IMG/VR virus record: IMGVR_UViG_3300028422_001961
Coordinates: 1 to 27,004 of that record
Strand: one strand, 5' to 3'
DNA from: a virus
DNA: 27,004 nt
The notes below the pieces were generated by a model. The model had not been told where the DNA came from. It saw only the letters and a list, made by a program, of their open reading frames with translations, and made no database searches. Made by a program: the position numbers and the translations under genes. Of the stretch, positions 1 to 7,092 are shown piece by piece (position 1 is the stretch's first letter; each line of letters starts with the position of its first letter).

Positions 1-426
1 ATGATTGATAAAAAAGACCGAGGGGAACTTATCAGCAACATTTTTACAAAAACTGCATCAGGAGAATATGAGTGGTTTTATTTAGATAGTAACGTTGAAC
101 TTTATGAAAAACTAAGTCTTAATGAAAGGAGACCCTTAAAAGATACTAAAAGAAATGTTTTATTCAAAGTAATGATCACTGATAATTTTGAGCATGATAG
201 TAGCTTCTATACAATAATAAAAGGTAATTATATTGTATTGGTTGCATATCCATCAAATTCAGATGTTCCTCAACCCTTGTCTGATCGATTGGAATTATTC
301 TTTGTTCCGAGGACTTATAAGGGAATCGAAAGCATCGAAGGTAATTCAGATATTGTCGATCTTCACACTGAAATAAAAAGTAAATTTCCAAGCGTTCAAG
401 ATATTATCAAAGATATATTATCATAA
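1..426 (+). CDS. Hypothetical protein, convergent to the phage late operon (possibly 5'-truncated)
   Basis: A 141-residue reading frame that begins with ATG on the first base of the window, so the true start may lie outside. No family is recognised. The product is soluble, mixed charge, without signal peptide or membrane segment; its C-terminus (FPSVQDIIKDIL) is an amphipathic helix. It is the only substantial plus-strand gene at this end and converges on the endolysin gene with only the terminator hairpin between them. Its codons are clearly richer in A and T than those of the phage structural genes, like the 23047-23961 gene. The place just past the lysis genes is a common site for accessory (lysogenic-conversion) genes in prophages, so a moron is my inference; a flanking host gene is the alternative. 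Confidence 0.6.
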   Translation: MIDKKDRGELISNIFTKTASGEYEWFYLDSNVELYEKLSLNERRPLKDTKRNVLFKVMITDNFEHDSSFYTIIKGNYIVLVAYPSNSDVPQPLSDRLELFFVPRTYKGIESIEGNSDIVDLHTEIKSKFPSVQDIIKDILS

Positions 427-462
427 TATTAAAATAGGCGGCCACCCCGAAGGATGACCGCC
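425..462 (-). terminator. Rho-independent terminator of the late operon
   Basis: In minus-strand RNA, 437-447 pairs with 452-462 in an 11-bp stem (two G-U wobbles) capped by a UUCG tetraloop, followed by the T-rich tract TATTTTAATATT. It starts five bases past the endolysin stop. On the plus strand the two wobbles become C-A mismatches, but TTTCTT follows, so it may also stop the convergent gene at 1-426. Confidence 0.88.
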
Positions 463-466
463 TTTC

Positions 467-1303
467 TTATGCCTTAAGCAATGTTTTGATTGTTGACTTC
501 CCGACTCCGTACCCGGAGTTTACCGTCCATCCCTGCGTCCGGAAGAAGTCCTGCACTCTGGCTGCTGTCTTTGGTCCCCACTTGCCGTCGATATCCAACT
601 TGCCAAGTTTGTACTGCAGCCACATGATATGCGGTACCGGTGAGTCCTCCTTTATTGTCGTAAAAGTCGGAGTGTAATCATCAAGGAAGATCCTGATCTG
701 CTCACGCTCCCCGGAGTTGTTGCCACGAGTCCACCGGCCAGAATCGTTATGCTTTGCCTTGCGGTAGTCATAATACTGGTCAAAAGTCAGCTCGGTGAAC
801 TTTGCCTGTCCTACGGAGTCCCGGAAGAAATTGAATGCAGATACGGATCCATCACGTACAGAGCAGCTCCATACAGCTTCCTGCCATGCGATCGAGAGCT
901 TATTGATGTCGACCTTGTAATTTTTTTTGAAATACCCGTTTGTCACATCATAATAAATACTCTTGATGTAATTGCGTTCGGTCTTTTCAAACTGTGTTAC
1001 ACCAACTGCTTCGATGCAGGCATTCCAGCATTTCTTAACCGCTTCGACCGGTGAGCAGTAATCTTCTCCTGGATATTCTTTAGAAGCGAAATCTGCTTTG
1101 CTTTTATTGAAATACAGGTTGAATGGCTTACTTGTTTTCGGGAACTTCTTCTGTAAAAACCAGATAACATTTCCCCAGCGGAGTGTCAGCTGGTATGTAC
1201 CAAAAGAGGCTCCCCAATCATTACCGCACTGAGCAATGACTTTACAGCCCCTGGATCCTGATTCAAACTTTTTGACGTATTGTCCTTGTATATAATCATT
1301 CAT
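467..1303 (-). CDS. Endolysin: lysozyme-like domain plus C-terminal peptidoglycan-binding domain
   Basis: 278 residues. The N-terminus carries KFESGSRG (about 12-19) followed by DWGASFGTYQL (about 29-39), the pattern of phage lysozyme-like muramidases of Clostridia; Glu14 is the likely catalytic acid. Residues about 220-278 form a PG_binding_1-type domain (WLQYKLGKLDIDGKWGPKT, then FFRTQGW). There is no signal peptide, so release through a holin is expected. It is the last gene of the lysis cassette: its ATG overlaps the upstream stop as TAATG, with an AGGAG site about nine bases before. The role (cell-wall cleavage at lysis) is known for the family; the exact bond cut is not evident from sequence. 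Confidence 0.88.
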   Translation of the reverse strand: MNDYIQGQYVKKFESGSRGCKVIAQCGNDWGASFGTYQLTLRWGNVIWFLQKKFPKTSKPFNLYFNKSKADFASKEYPGEDYCSPVEAVKKCWNACIEAVGVTQFEKTERNYIKSIYYDVTNGYFKKNYKVDINKLSIAWQEAVWSCSVRDGSVSAFNFFRDSVGQAKFTELTFDQYYDYRKAKHNDSGRWTRGNNSGEREQIRIFLDDYTPTFTTIKEDSPVPHIMWLQYKLGKLDIDGKWGPKTAARVQDFFRTQGWTVNSGYGVGKSTIKTLLKA

Positions 1304-1608
1304 TAATCATCACTCCTAATCTGAGTGATCGCCTGTATTACCTTATCGTATCCAACCATAGCAGACAGCCAGCTTAACGCCATTAGAGCAATCAAATATA
1401 CGACGTATGCTGCGTCAAATGCCAGGTTTTTGATCAATGCATAACATACTCCCACCAGTGCAGATAAAACGAGAGAAACGCCTCCTGCAAGCAGATTGGA
1501 GTAATACTTTTTCCCGAGCTCATCCAATGTTGACTTGATCCCCTGAACAAACAGTGTCGTAAACACCGATACGATAAGTAACCCTAATAAAAATAATGAT
1601 AATGTCAT
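1303..1608 (-). CDS. Putative holin (three membrane segments)
   Basis: 101 residues with three hydrophobic segments at about 2-22, 38-60 and 66-86, and a short polar tail ending RSDD. Size, topology (class I holin-like) and position immediately before the endolysin support a holin, which would open the membrane to let the endolysin out. The start overlaps the previous stop (ATGA) and the end overlaps the endolysin start (TAATG), so translation of the lysis genes is probably coupled. Ribosome site GAGG lies eight to nine bases upstream. The motif near the C-terminus (SAMVGYDKVIQAI) recurs, as I recall, in clostridial prophage holin-like proteins; no experiment supports the function here. Confidence 0.7.
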   Translation of the reverse strand: MTLSLFLLGLLIVSVFTTLFVQGIKSTLDELGKKYYSNLLAGGVSLVLSALVGVCYALIKNLAFDAAYVVYLIALMALSWLSAMVGYDKVIQAITQIRSDD

Positions 1609-1847
1609 ACTTTTTCCTCGCTTTCTTGTATTTGTTTTTTTGATTCAACCTTTGATTCCAGTCCTTTTAGTACAGTGGTGGCGCATAGCTGCGTCCCCCA
1701 TAAGGCAAACCATACCTTTGTGAGTGTCGCCGGTAACAAGATCCCATGATGAGCACACAGGATGTATACCGGCAGATATATGGCACACATAAACAGCCCC
1801 AGGAGGACCACCTTTTTCATAAATCTCATTTGCTTAAGTCTTCGCAT
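1605..1847 (-). CDS. Small membrane protein of the lysis cassette
   Basis: 80 residues from the ATG at 1847, which sits seven bases after AGGAGG; an ATG two codons earlier (1853) overlaps the upstream stop as ATGA but touches the ribosome site. The N-terminus is strongly basic (MRRLKQMRFMKK), followed by two hydrophobic segments at about 12-32 and 36-58 and a charged tail with many Lys, Glu and Ser. It is wedged between two other membrane proteins and translationally coupled to both. It could be a second holin, an antiholin or a pinholin; the sequence does not decide. Confidence 0.65.
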   Translation of the reverse strand: MRRLKQMRFMKKVVLLGLFMCAIYLPVYILCAHHGILLPATLTKVWFALWGTQLCATTVLKGLESKVESKKQIQESEEKV

Positions 1848-1849
1848 CT

Positions 1850-2194
1850 TCATCCCTCCTGATCGTGTGCCTGCAGGTTAATGTGTTTCTCGATCTTCTT
1901 TATTGCTTCGGTTACCGGGCCATTACAACCTTGTTCACTGAGCCCTTTCAGGCAGGCAAGCAGGCCGTATGTGATCAAACACTGTTCGGCTTGTATTGCT
2001 TTGGTCACTGCGCTCTGCTCTTCTTTCATTACTTTAATTTCATTTTCCTGATCAGCTTCGTGCTGCTTTAGGTCGTCACCCATCTTATTGCACTTGTTGT
2101 AAAACTTATAGATTGCAATCACTCCCCCGATGAGTGTAGTCAGTGCTACCAGTACGGCAGCTGCCTTTATGATTGTGTCTGCATCGATATACAT
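1850..2194 (-). CDS. Holin-like/XhlA-like membrane-anchored coiled-coil protein
   Basis: 114 residues. One hydrophobic segment at about 8-30 (IKAAAVLVALTTLIGGVIAI) is followed by a charged, heptad-like helix to about residue 75, then a Cys-containing hydrophobic stretch (LITYGLLACLKGL) and an amphipathic C-terminal helix. Related proteins stand at the head of lysis cassettes in clostridial prophages. A membrane-anchored lysis accessory protein is my inference from position and topology. An AGGAG site lies a few bases upstream. The gene is the first after the terminator that closes the tail-fibre region, so lysis genes may have their own control. Confidence 0.68.
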   Translation of the reverse strand: MYIDADTIIKAAAVLVALTTLIGGVIAIYKFYNKCNKMGDDLKQHEADQENEIKVMKEEQSAVTKAIQAEQCLITYGLLACLKGLSEQGCNGPVTEAIKKIEKHINLQAHDQEG

Positions 2195-2222
2195 TAACTC
2201 CTCCTGTCCTATTTTTACGCAC

Positions 2223-2248
2223 TAAAAAGCCACCCGGTAAAGGTGGTC
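2223..2248 (-). terminator. Terminator between tail fibre and lysis genes
   Basis: Minus-strand RNA forms CCACC / GGTGG (2242-2246 with 2230-2234, seven-base loop) followed by CTTTTTAG. It lies just past the stop of the fibre gene and before the lysis cassette. The stem is only 5 bp, so partial read-through is likely and would suit a late operon. Confidence 0.65.
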
Positions 2249-2255
2249 TATGCTC

Positions 2256-4883
2256 TTAATTTATTTCGTAAACCATGTACGCTTTTTGTGCCGCCACTGA
2301 CCCGGCAGTAAGTGTATTAAAAAATCCAATATAGGTGCTGTATAGGAATGGATTTGTAGCTGTCGTTGCTGATCCTATTCTTTTGGTCCCTATAAATAAA
2401 ATAGGATAAACATCGGTTGCGAACACCCTTGGCCGTATCTCTTCCGGCAGAGCAATTGAACATGATGTTGATCCATTACCATCAGCACAATAGATATCAA
2501 ACGCAACAAAGCATGTCTTCCCGATTATCTTATACCGGAACTCAACTACAACACCAGTTGGTGTTGCGCCGCCCCATGTCACTGATGGAGAAAGTACATT
2601 CCATTCATCTTTTAAGCTATTATTGATCTTATTGCTTCTGGCCGATAAAAGATTTTCATGTTCTGACTTATAAAACCCTTTGTAAAAGTCGCTGTAAGTT
2701 ACAACTTCAATTTGTCCTGCATCAACATAGTTTTTTATGTAGTCTAACAATTCCGTATAACTTGCCTCACTACAATAGGATGTAGAAGTTGGCACATCCA
2801 TCAGACCATGGCAAAGAATGCTAATGCAGCTGCCCTCATTTACCGCTTTATCAATAAATCCTTTGACCGTTGCTACAGAATACGTTGTCTGCCCTGTGTA
2901 ATCAGATACTGACCATGTTGGTAATTCGATACTTTCTTCGTCGTAATGAGTTATGTTTGTCAGGCTGTTTGCCATACGTACGATTTTAACATTAAGGCTT
3001 TTGGCAATCTCGCATATATTGTCACTTGCAAGGTTGTGTCTGCAAAAATATGCCACTGGGTTATAAAGATCATGTTTATTTAAGATATCCAAATACCCTG
3101 AAATCGAAGCTTCCCAAGCATCATAATAAGTATCATCATTCACCGTTGTGTCACCCAGGTTCGCATCTGTCCCATAATAAAATGACCAATCCCATCCGTT
3201 TTCCTGCAATTCTACAAGCTCAGCTTTTGTTATTGCCGTGGATGTTGACTCTGGGTATACTCCACTTTGTAATGCAAATGTTGCAGGGAAGCCATATTGT
3301 TTGAGCACGCGGAAAAAATCATCATAAATAGTTGCGGTACTGCTATCGTCGAAACATAGCATTACCTTTGGTTTTAGTCTGTATCCTGTTACAAATGAGT
3401 CAAGATACAGTGCAAAGTCAGATGTGCCCTCGATCGTGATTGTTAGTGATGTAGTGGTAACATCAGCAGATGCAATCCATTTCTTAAAATTCCACCCTGC
3501 AAGATTCGTGTAAGAAGAAAACGCTGCAATAACATCACCATTACTTGCTTGAATGGTAACGCCTCCGCAGCTATCGATATCCTTTTCAGTCGCATTCCAA
3601 AAAAATCCTACAACATCACCTGCTTTATAACTTATGTTTAATCCATAAATGGCCGCCTGCACTCTGGATCCGGCAACGGTCGGTTTTATTTTAACGGATT
3701 GAGCTGCTCGCTTTGTTTTATCAGTAGTTTTGGTAAGTGTTGCATTTGCCACAGAATAATAACTGCTATAATCTGCAAAATTGCAAATCACATTTCCATA
3801 ACTTTCAATGATCGGGCTATTGCTTTGCAATCTATCGATGTCCCCTCGATTATCTGCAATATCCTGCTTGTTAACTGCTATCTGCTGGGCATTAGCTGCA
3901 ATATTTTGCGTGTTAGCCGCCACTCCCGATGCATTATCACTGGCGGCCTGAGTGTTTGCTGCTATAGCCTGCGCATGGGCAGTAAGTGTCGTGTCATGCC
4001 CGGATACCGCTTGCTGTAGCGTTCCGATATCTGCGGTGTTCGCTCCGATGTCCTCCGTGTTTGCCTGCGCTACGGCTGCAACATCAGCGATATCCTGTGT
4101 TTGTTCCGCGATAGCATCTGTATGCTCCGATACGGTCTGCCCGAGCGCTGAAAGGCCGTTGCTTACCACGCCTATGCTGTTTGTATTTTCTGATATTGCC
4201 TGAGTTTGCCCTGCTACGGTATCGCTCAAATCACTGATATTATTACTGTTTTGCTGTATCGCTTGTGCCTGCTCTGACAATGTTACAGTATGTCCTGATA
4301 CCGTCTGACCCATAGCGACAATGTTATTTGCATTAGCTGTGATTGCCTGTGTATTGCTGGCTACAGCCTGATCAATCGTATTGGCCTGTTCTGTCAACCC
4401 GTCAACTGCGTCAGATAGCGCCTGCACTGCTTCTGAGCCACTACCTTCGATTTGTTGCTGTAGTTGTTCAACAAGGACTGTAAGAGTATCCATCCGCTCG
4501 ATGTATGTAGGGTCCACTACACCAAGAGGATCCCGCTCTGCCTCTCCGCTTGATACGACCTTGATTTTATCGAGCATTACGGCCGGAAGTCTCTTGGCAT
4601 TACCGTCGTCAAAGTACCCAACCAGGTAAAGCATGTAATCACCGGTGATAAGGTTGAGCCCGTCATCGACATTGCTCTCATATTTGCCTGTTGTCTCGTT
4701 GAGCGTGAGCTCCATGGACAGCTCTTCTTCTGCTCGGGCGAAGAAAGCTTTGATCCGGGTAAACCCTTCATAATCTTCCGGCAAAGAAAAAGCAGCTGTA
4801 TATACATACTTGCTGCCGGATACTATTTGGCAAGTGTCGGTCCTCACTATGACCTGACCTGTTACTTTAAATTTTAACTGCAT
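2256..4883 (-). CDS. Long tail fibre: BppU-like N-terminus, coiled coil, carbohydrate-binding-like and NodB-like domains
   Basis: 875 residues. About 1-125 resembles the BppU/DUF2479 N-terminal domain that docks fibres to the baseplate. About 145-355 is a long Ala/Asn/Gln-rich coiled coil built of degenerate units such as QAIAANTQ and QDIADN. About 360-500 is a predicted beta-sandwich (VICNFADY to LYLDSFVTGYR). About 505-740 resembles a polysaccharide deacetylase (NodB) fold: CFDDSS at 510-515, FCRHN near 613-617 and LCHGLMD near 690-696. About 755-875 is a beta-rich tip. The usual second metal motif (HSxxH) is not visible; the corresponding stretch WDWSFYYGTD has no His. Likely job: receptor binding, perhaps trimming of host surface glycan. 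AT-GC use matches its neighbours. Confidence 0.82.
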   Translation of the reverse strand: MQLKFKVTGQVIVRTDTCQIVSGSKYVYTAAFSLPEDYEGFTRIKAFFARAEEELSMELTLNETTGKYESNVDDGLNLITGDYMLYLVGYFDDGNAKRLPAVMLDKIKVVSSGEAERDPLGVVDPTYIERMDTLTVLVEQLQQQIEGSGSEAVQALSDAVDGLTEQANTIDQAVASNTQAITANANNIVAMGQTVSGHTVTLSEQAQAIQQNSNNISDLSDTVAGQTQAISENTNSIGVVSNGLSALGQTVSEHTDAIAEQTQDIADVAAVAQANTEDIGANTADIGTLQQAVSGHDTTLTAHAQAIAANTQAASDNASGVAANTQNIAANAQQIAVNKQDIADNRGDIDRLQSNSPIIESYGNVICNFADYSSYYSVANATLTKTTDKTKRAAQSVKIKPTVAGSRVQAAIYGLNISYKAGDVVGFFWNATEKDIDSCGGVTIQASNGDVIAAFSSYTNLAGWNFKKWIASADVTTTSLTITIEGTSDFALYLDSFVTGYRLKPKVMLCFDDSSTATIYDDFFRVLKQYGFPATFALQSGVYPESTSTAITKAELVELQENGWDWSFYYGTDANLGDTTVNDDTYYDAWEASISGYLDILNKHDLYNPVAYFCRHNLASDNICEIAKSLNVKIVRMANSLTNITHYDEESIELPTWSVSDYTGQTTYSVATVKGFIDKAVNEGSCISILCHGLMDVPTSTSYCSEASYTELLDYIKNYVDAGQIEVVTYSDFYKGFYKSEHENLLSARSNKINNSLKDEWNVLSPSVTWGGATPTGVVVEFRYKIIGKTCFVAFDIYCADGNGSTSCSIALPEEIRPRVFATDVYPILFIGTKRIGSATTATNPFLYSTYIGFFNTLTAGSVAAQKAYMVYEIN

Positions 4884-4895
4884 GCTGTCACCTCA

Positions 4896-5054
4896 CTATT
4901 CTGCGTAGGTCGTTTCAACAAGTGCTACAAGTTCGGCGTACTCTTCATCTGTCAACCGGTCGGCCGCAAGATAAACATCGAGCATTTCAAGGCAACGCTC
5001 CTTTGTTTTCTTCTTTGATTCTATGACTGTTTTCATGATCGTATATGCTGTCAT
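4896..5054 (-). CDS. XkdX-like small tail protein
   Basis: 52 residues, MTAYTIMKTVIESKK to the end LVETTYAE, with a strong AAAGGAG site six bases before the ATG. The pattern of a start like MTAY, a basic stretch, and a C-terminal DRLTDEEYAELVALV helix matches the small XkdX-like proteins found beside tail-fibre genes of Firmicutes prophages. It fills the otherwise empty gap between the 113-aa gene and the long fibre gene, in the same direction. The role is unknown; a small baseplate or fibre accessory protein is inferred from position. Confidence 0.72.
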   Translation of the reverse strand: MTAYTIMKTVIESKKKTKERCLEMLDVYLAADRLTDEEYAELVALVETTYAE

Positions 5055-5068
5055 CGCTTACTCCTTTC

Positions 5069-5410
5069 CTATAATCCGAGCTGTAGCAAGCTCACATCGT
5101 AAATGATGTCAGCCTGCACTATTGTTGAGTCAATTTCAAACGCATCCTGCTGCGCCTGCAGCGCCTCTATTCGCTCCGCTTCCGTTGGATTGCGTTCAAT
5201 CACCGCTCCGTCCCGGTAATAGATGCCATCAACGTATGAATCGCCTAATCTGACTGGATAAAGCGATACATCTGCTGCAATGGCATCTGAACCATAACAT
5301 GCCCTTGCCAGCTTGTTGGCCATTTCATAATCATCACAGATGCACAAATTATTTATTGTAAGTACATCGTTCTGCTTGCCCATAAGGGCAAATATCTGAT
5401 TGCTATACAT
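5069..5410 (-). CDS. Hypothetical tail/fibre-associated protein
   Basis: 113 residues, acidic, without membrane segments. The N-terminal half has alternating hydrophobic residues and Cys23, Cys25 and Cys38; residues about 73-94 form a charged helix (NPTEAERIEALQAQQDAF). No family is recognised with confidence. The gene lies between the glycine-rich adhesin and the XkdX-like gene, a slot often held by small fibre accessory proteins or chaperones. The ATG at 5410 follows GGGAG. A fibre chaperone would fit the context, but that is inference only. Confidence 0.6.
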   Translation of the reverse strand: MYSNQIFALMGKQNDVLTINNLCICDDYEMANKLARACYGSDAIAADVSLYPVRLGDSYVDGIYYRDGAVIERNPTEAERIEALQAQQDAFEIDSTIVQADIIYDVSLLQLGL

Positions 5411-5425
5411 AGTTATCTCCCTTCG

Positions 5426-6214
5426 TTATGCCGCTTCCTGTTCATCCCATTTAATGATCACTATTCCGGATCCGCCTATTTCTCCCGCCAAGTAACCGGC
5501 TTGTCCAATAGGACCGCCAGCTCCGCCGCCTGTATTTGGCGTTCCCGGTGTGGAAGCTGCATAAATAGTATTTATACCTAATGCACCACCGTTGCCACCG
5601 CCATTTGCTCCGCCTTGTCCAGCCGTTGCAGATAAAGTACTGTAAGCATAATCAGCTCCACCGCCTCCGCCTGCGTATAGTGTGCCTGTTGCTTCACCGA
5701 ACGCTCTCGTGGTTGTGCCCTGCCCAGTTCCAGGTGCAGTACCAGGGTTTGAGTTACTTCCATTCGATCCATCAGATCCGCCGTTACCGCCTGATGTCAC
5801 TCCTGTACTCGTATTTGTGGTTCCTGCACCACCACCAGATCCTCCATTACCTCCGGTTGTCATGCTTGATCCTTCTCCTCCAAGCGCAACAGCTATCGCA
5901 CCGCCGAATGAACTAGCGCCTCCGGTATTACCATAATATGTTTGTGTTACCGTTCCGCCAGCTCCAACAATCACACTATATACAGTATCTTTTGTTACCT
6001 GTATTTCAGCAGTAGTTGTATACCCCCCTGCAGCTCCACCCATTGCTCTTGGTCCAGAGTCAGAGGCATTACCTGTACTTCCGCCTCCTCCAACGCAAAA
6101 TACTTTGATTGTCATATTGGCCGGTGCCGTCCAAGTACCTGAAACAGTAAAAGTTACGCTCCCAGCTTTTATCTTACCGGAAGCACGTCTTCTATTTCTG
6201 CATATTCCTGCCAT
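5426..6214 (-). CDS. Glycine-rich tail adhesin (Gly-rich repeat domain)
   Basis: 262 residues. A basic N-terminus (RNRRRASGKIK) leads into a small beta unit, SVTFTVSGTWTAPANMTIKV, then a long low-complexity region of Gly with Ala, Ser, Thr and Asn (GGGG, GGNGGS, GGGGGADY, GGAGGP), closing with GGSGIVIIKWD. This is the hallmark of phage glycine-rich domain proteins, where Gly runs can pack as polyglycine-II helices and display receptor-contact loops at a fibre tip. The GC-rich Gly codons make it stand out locally. ATG at 6214 has GGGGTG seven bases upstream. Host recognition is family knowledge applied by inference. Confidence 0.75.
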   Translation of the reverse strand: MAGICRNRRRASGKIKAGSVTFTVSGTWTAPANMTIKVFCVGGGGSTGNASDSGPRAMGGAAGGYTTTAEIQVTKDTVYSVIVGAGGTVTQTYYGNTGGASSFGGAIAVALGGEGSSMTTGGNGGSGGGAGTTNTSTGVTSGGNGGSDGSNGSNSNPGTAPGTGQGTTTRAFGEATGTLYAGGGGGADYAYSTLSATAGQGGANGGGNGGALGINTIYAASTPGTPNTGGGAGGPIGQAGYLAGEIGGSGIVIIKWDEQEAA

Positions 6215-6217
6215 AGT

Positions 6218-6691
6218 TTACACCCCGATTCTAACCGTGACCGGTATCGCAATCGTGGGTACCGTGCCCAGACATTTAAAAGTCACATATCCAGCGGTCT
6301 GTGTCGATATGACCATTTCAGCGTCAACAAAAGCTTCGAACTGTGCTTGTGTCACCGATGCATTGTTTACGTCATATGACAGCTTACTGTCTGCCGTAAC
6401 ACCGGCTACAGCAACTGTTAGCAGTGCACTTGACCATCCAGTTCCAAGCGTTACGTTTACATCGGTGGAATGTTTTGCTGCAATAGCGTCTGCATTAGCG
6501 CTTGCTGATGCTGTGTTGGCATTAATAGCCGCTGTGATTGCATTGATCTGCCCAGCTCCAAAGTAATCCCCCTGCTGCTCATATACGGTTGCATCAGAAA
6601 ATGACACAGTACCATCTTCATTTGTTGACATGATAAACTTCCTACTGCCAGAGAATATATCATCTTTGAAATCAATTTTTAAATCAGCCAT
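6218..6691 (-). CDS. Baseplate/tail-fibre protein
   Basis: 157 residues. The opening DDIFSGSRKFIMSTNEDGTVSF and following DATVYEQQGDYFGAGQIN are conserved-looking in clostridial prophage tail regions; an Ala/Asn-rich helix (INAITAAINANTASASANADAIA, about 49-71) is followed by a beta-rich C-terminal domain. That layout, N-terminal anchor, short coiled coil and beta tip, fits a small trimeric fibre or baseplate spike. Its start overlaps the stop of the upstream gene (TAATG) and AAGGAGGAG lies upstream, so it is co-translated with the 133-aa protein. No enzyme motif is visible. Confidence 0.68.
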   Translation of the reverse strand: MADLKIDFKDDIFSGSRKFIMSTNEDGTVSFSDATVYEQQGDYFGAGQINAITAAINANTASASANADAIAAKHSTDVNVTLGTGWSSALLTVAVAGVTADSKLSYDVNNASVTQAQFEAFVDAEMVISTQTAGYVTFKCLGTVPTIAIPVTVRIGV

Positions 6692-7092
6692 TAAACTGCT
6701 CTCCTCCTTCCTAGAGTAAACCCGAGTTTCTTCCTGCCATAATACTGCCCGACCAAACCGTTATAAACTTTTAATATTCCTGTTTCCATTCGGTTCAGCT
6801 CGTTATAATCAATAAATGGTTGATTCTCATAGAATGTCTTAGTATCCCCGATCTCCCTTGGATATGTTCCTGTATTTATGCTTTCCAAATTAGACTCAAA
6901 CAGATTGATTTCATCCGGATAATAGTAACTTTCATAAGTCTTGTCATCACCCATATCATTAAAGTCATACCCAATGTAAAGATCAGAAGCCATTTCATTT
7001 AGGTAGACCAGGTTATTCTTTATCCGGTTATAATCTTCCGGATTGAAATAGTCGCTGGAAGTCCAGTCTGTTTTTGGTTCTGTCCATGCCAT
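6691..7092 (-). CDS. Baseplate-associated hypothetical protein
   Basis: 133 residues, rich in Tyr, Asn and acidic residues, with a basic C-terminus (GRKKLGFTLGRRRAV). The start WTEPKTDWTSSDYFNPEDYNRI and the following NNLVYLNEMA look like a conserved phage tail protein of Firmicutes whose function is not established. Both ends overlap neighbours: ATG overlaps the stop of the hub protein (TAATG), and its stop overlaps the next start. This tight coupling with hub and fibre genes suggests a structural part of the baseplate made in matched amounts. Confidence 0.66.
   Translation of the reverse strand: MAWTEPKTDWTSSDYFNPEDYNRIKNNLVYLNEMASDLYIGYDFNDMGDDKTYESYYYPDEINLFESNLESINTGTYPREIGDTKTFYENQPFIDYNELNRMETGILKVYNGLVGQYYGRKKLGFTLGRRRAV

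Noticed and set aside
6105-6566. Plus-strand open frame of 153 codons opposite the fibre/adhesin genes
   Set aside because: Spans two minus-strand genes and their overlap; Ala-rich sequence arises from the antisense of Ser/Ala codons, and no ribosome site is present.
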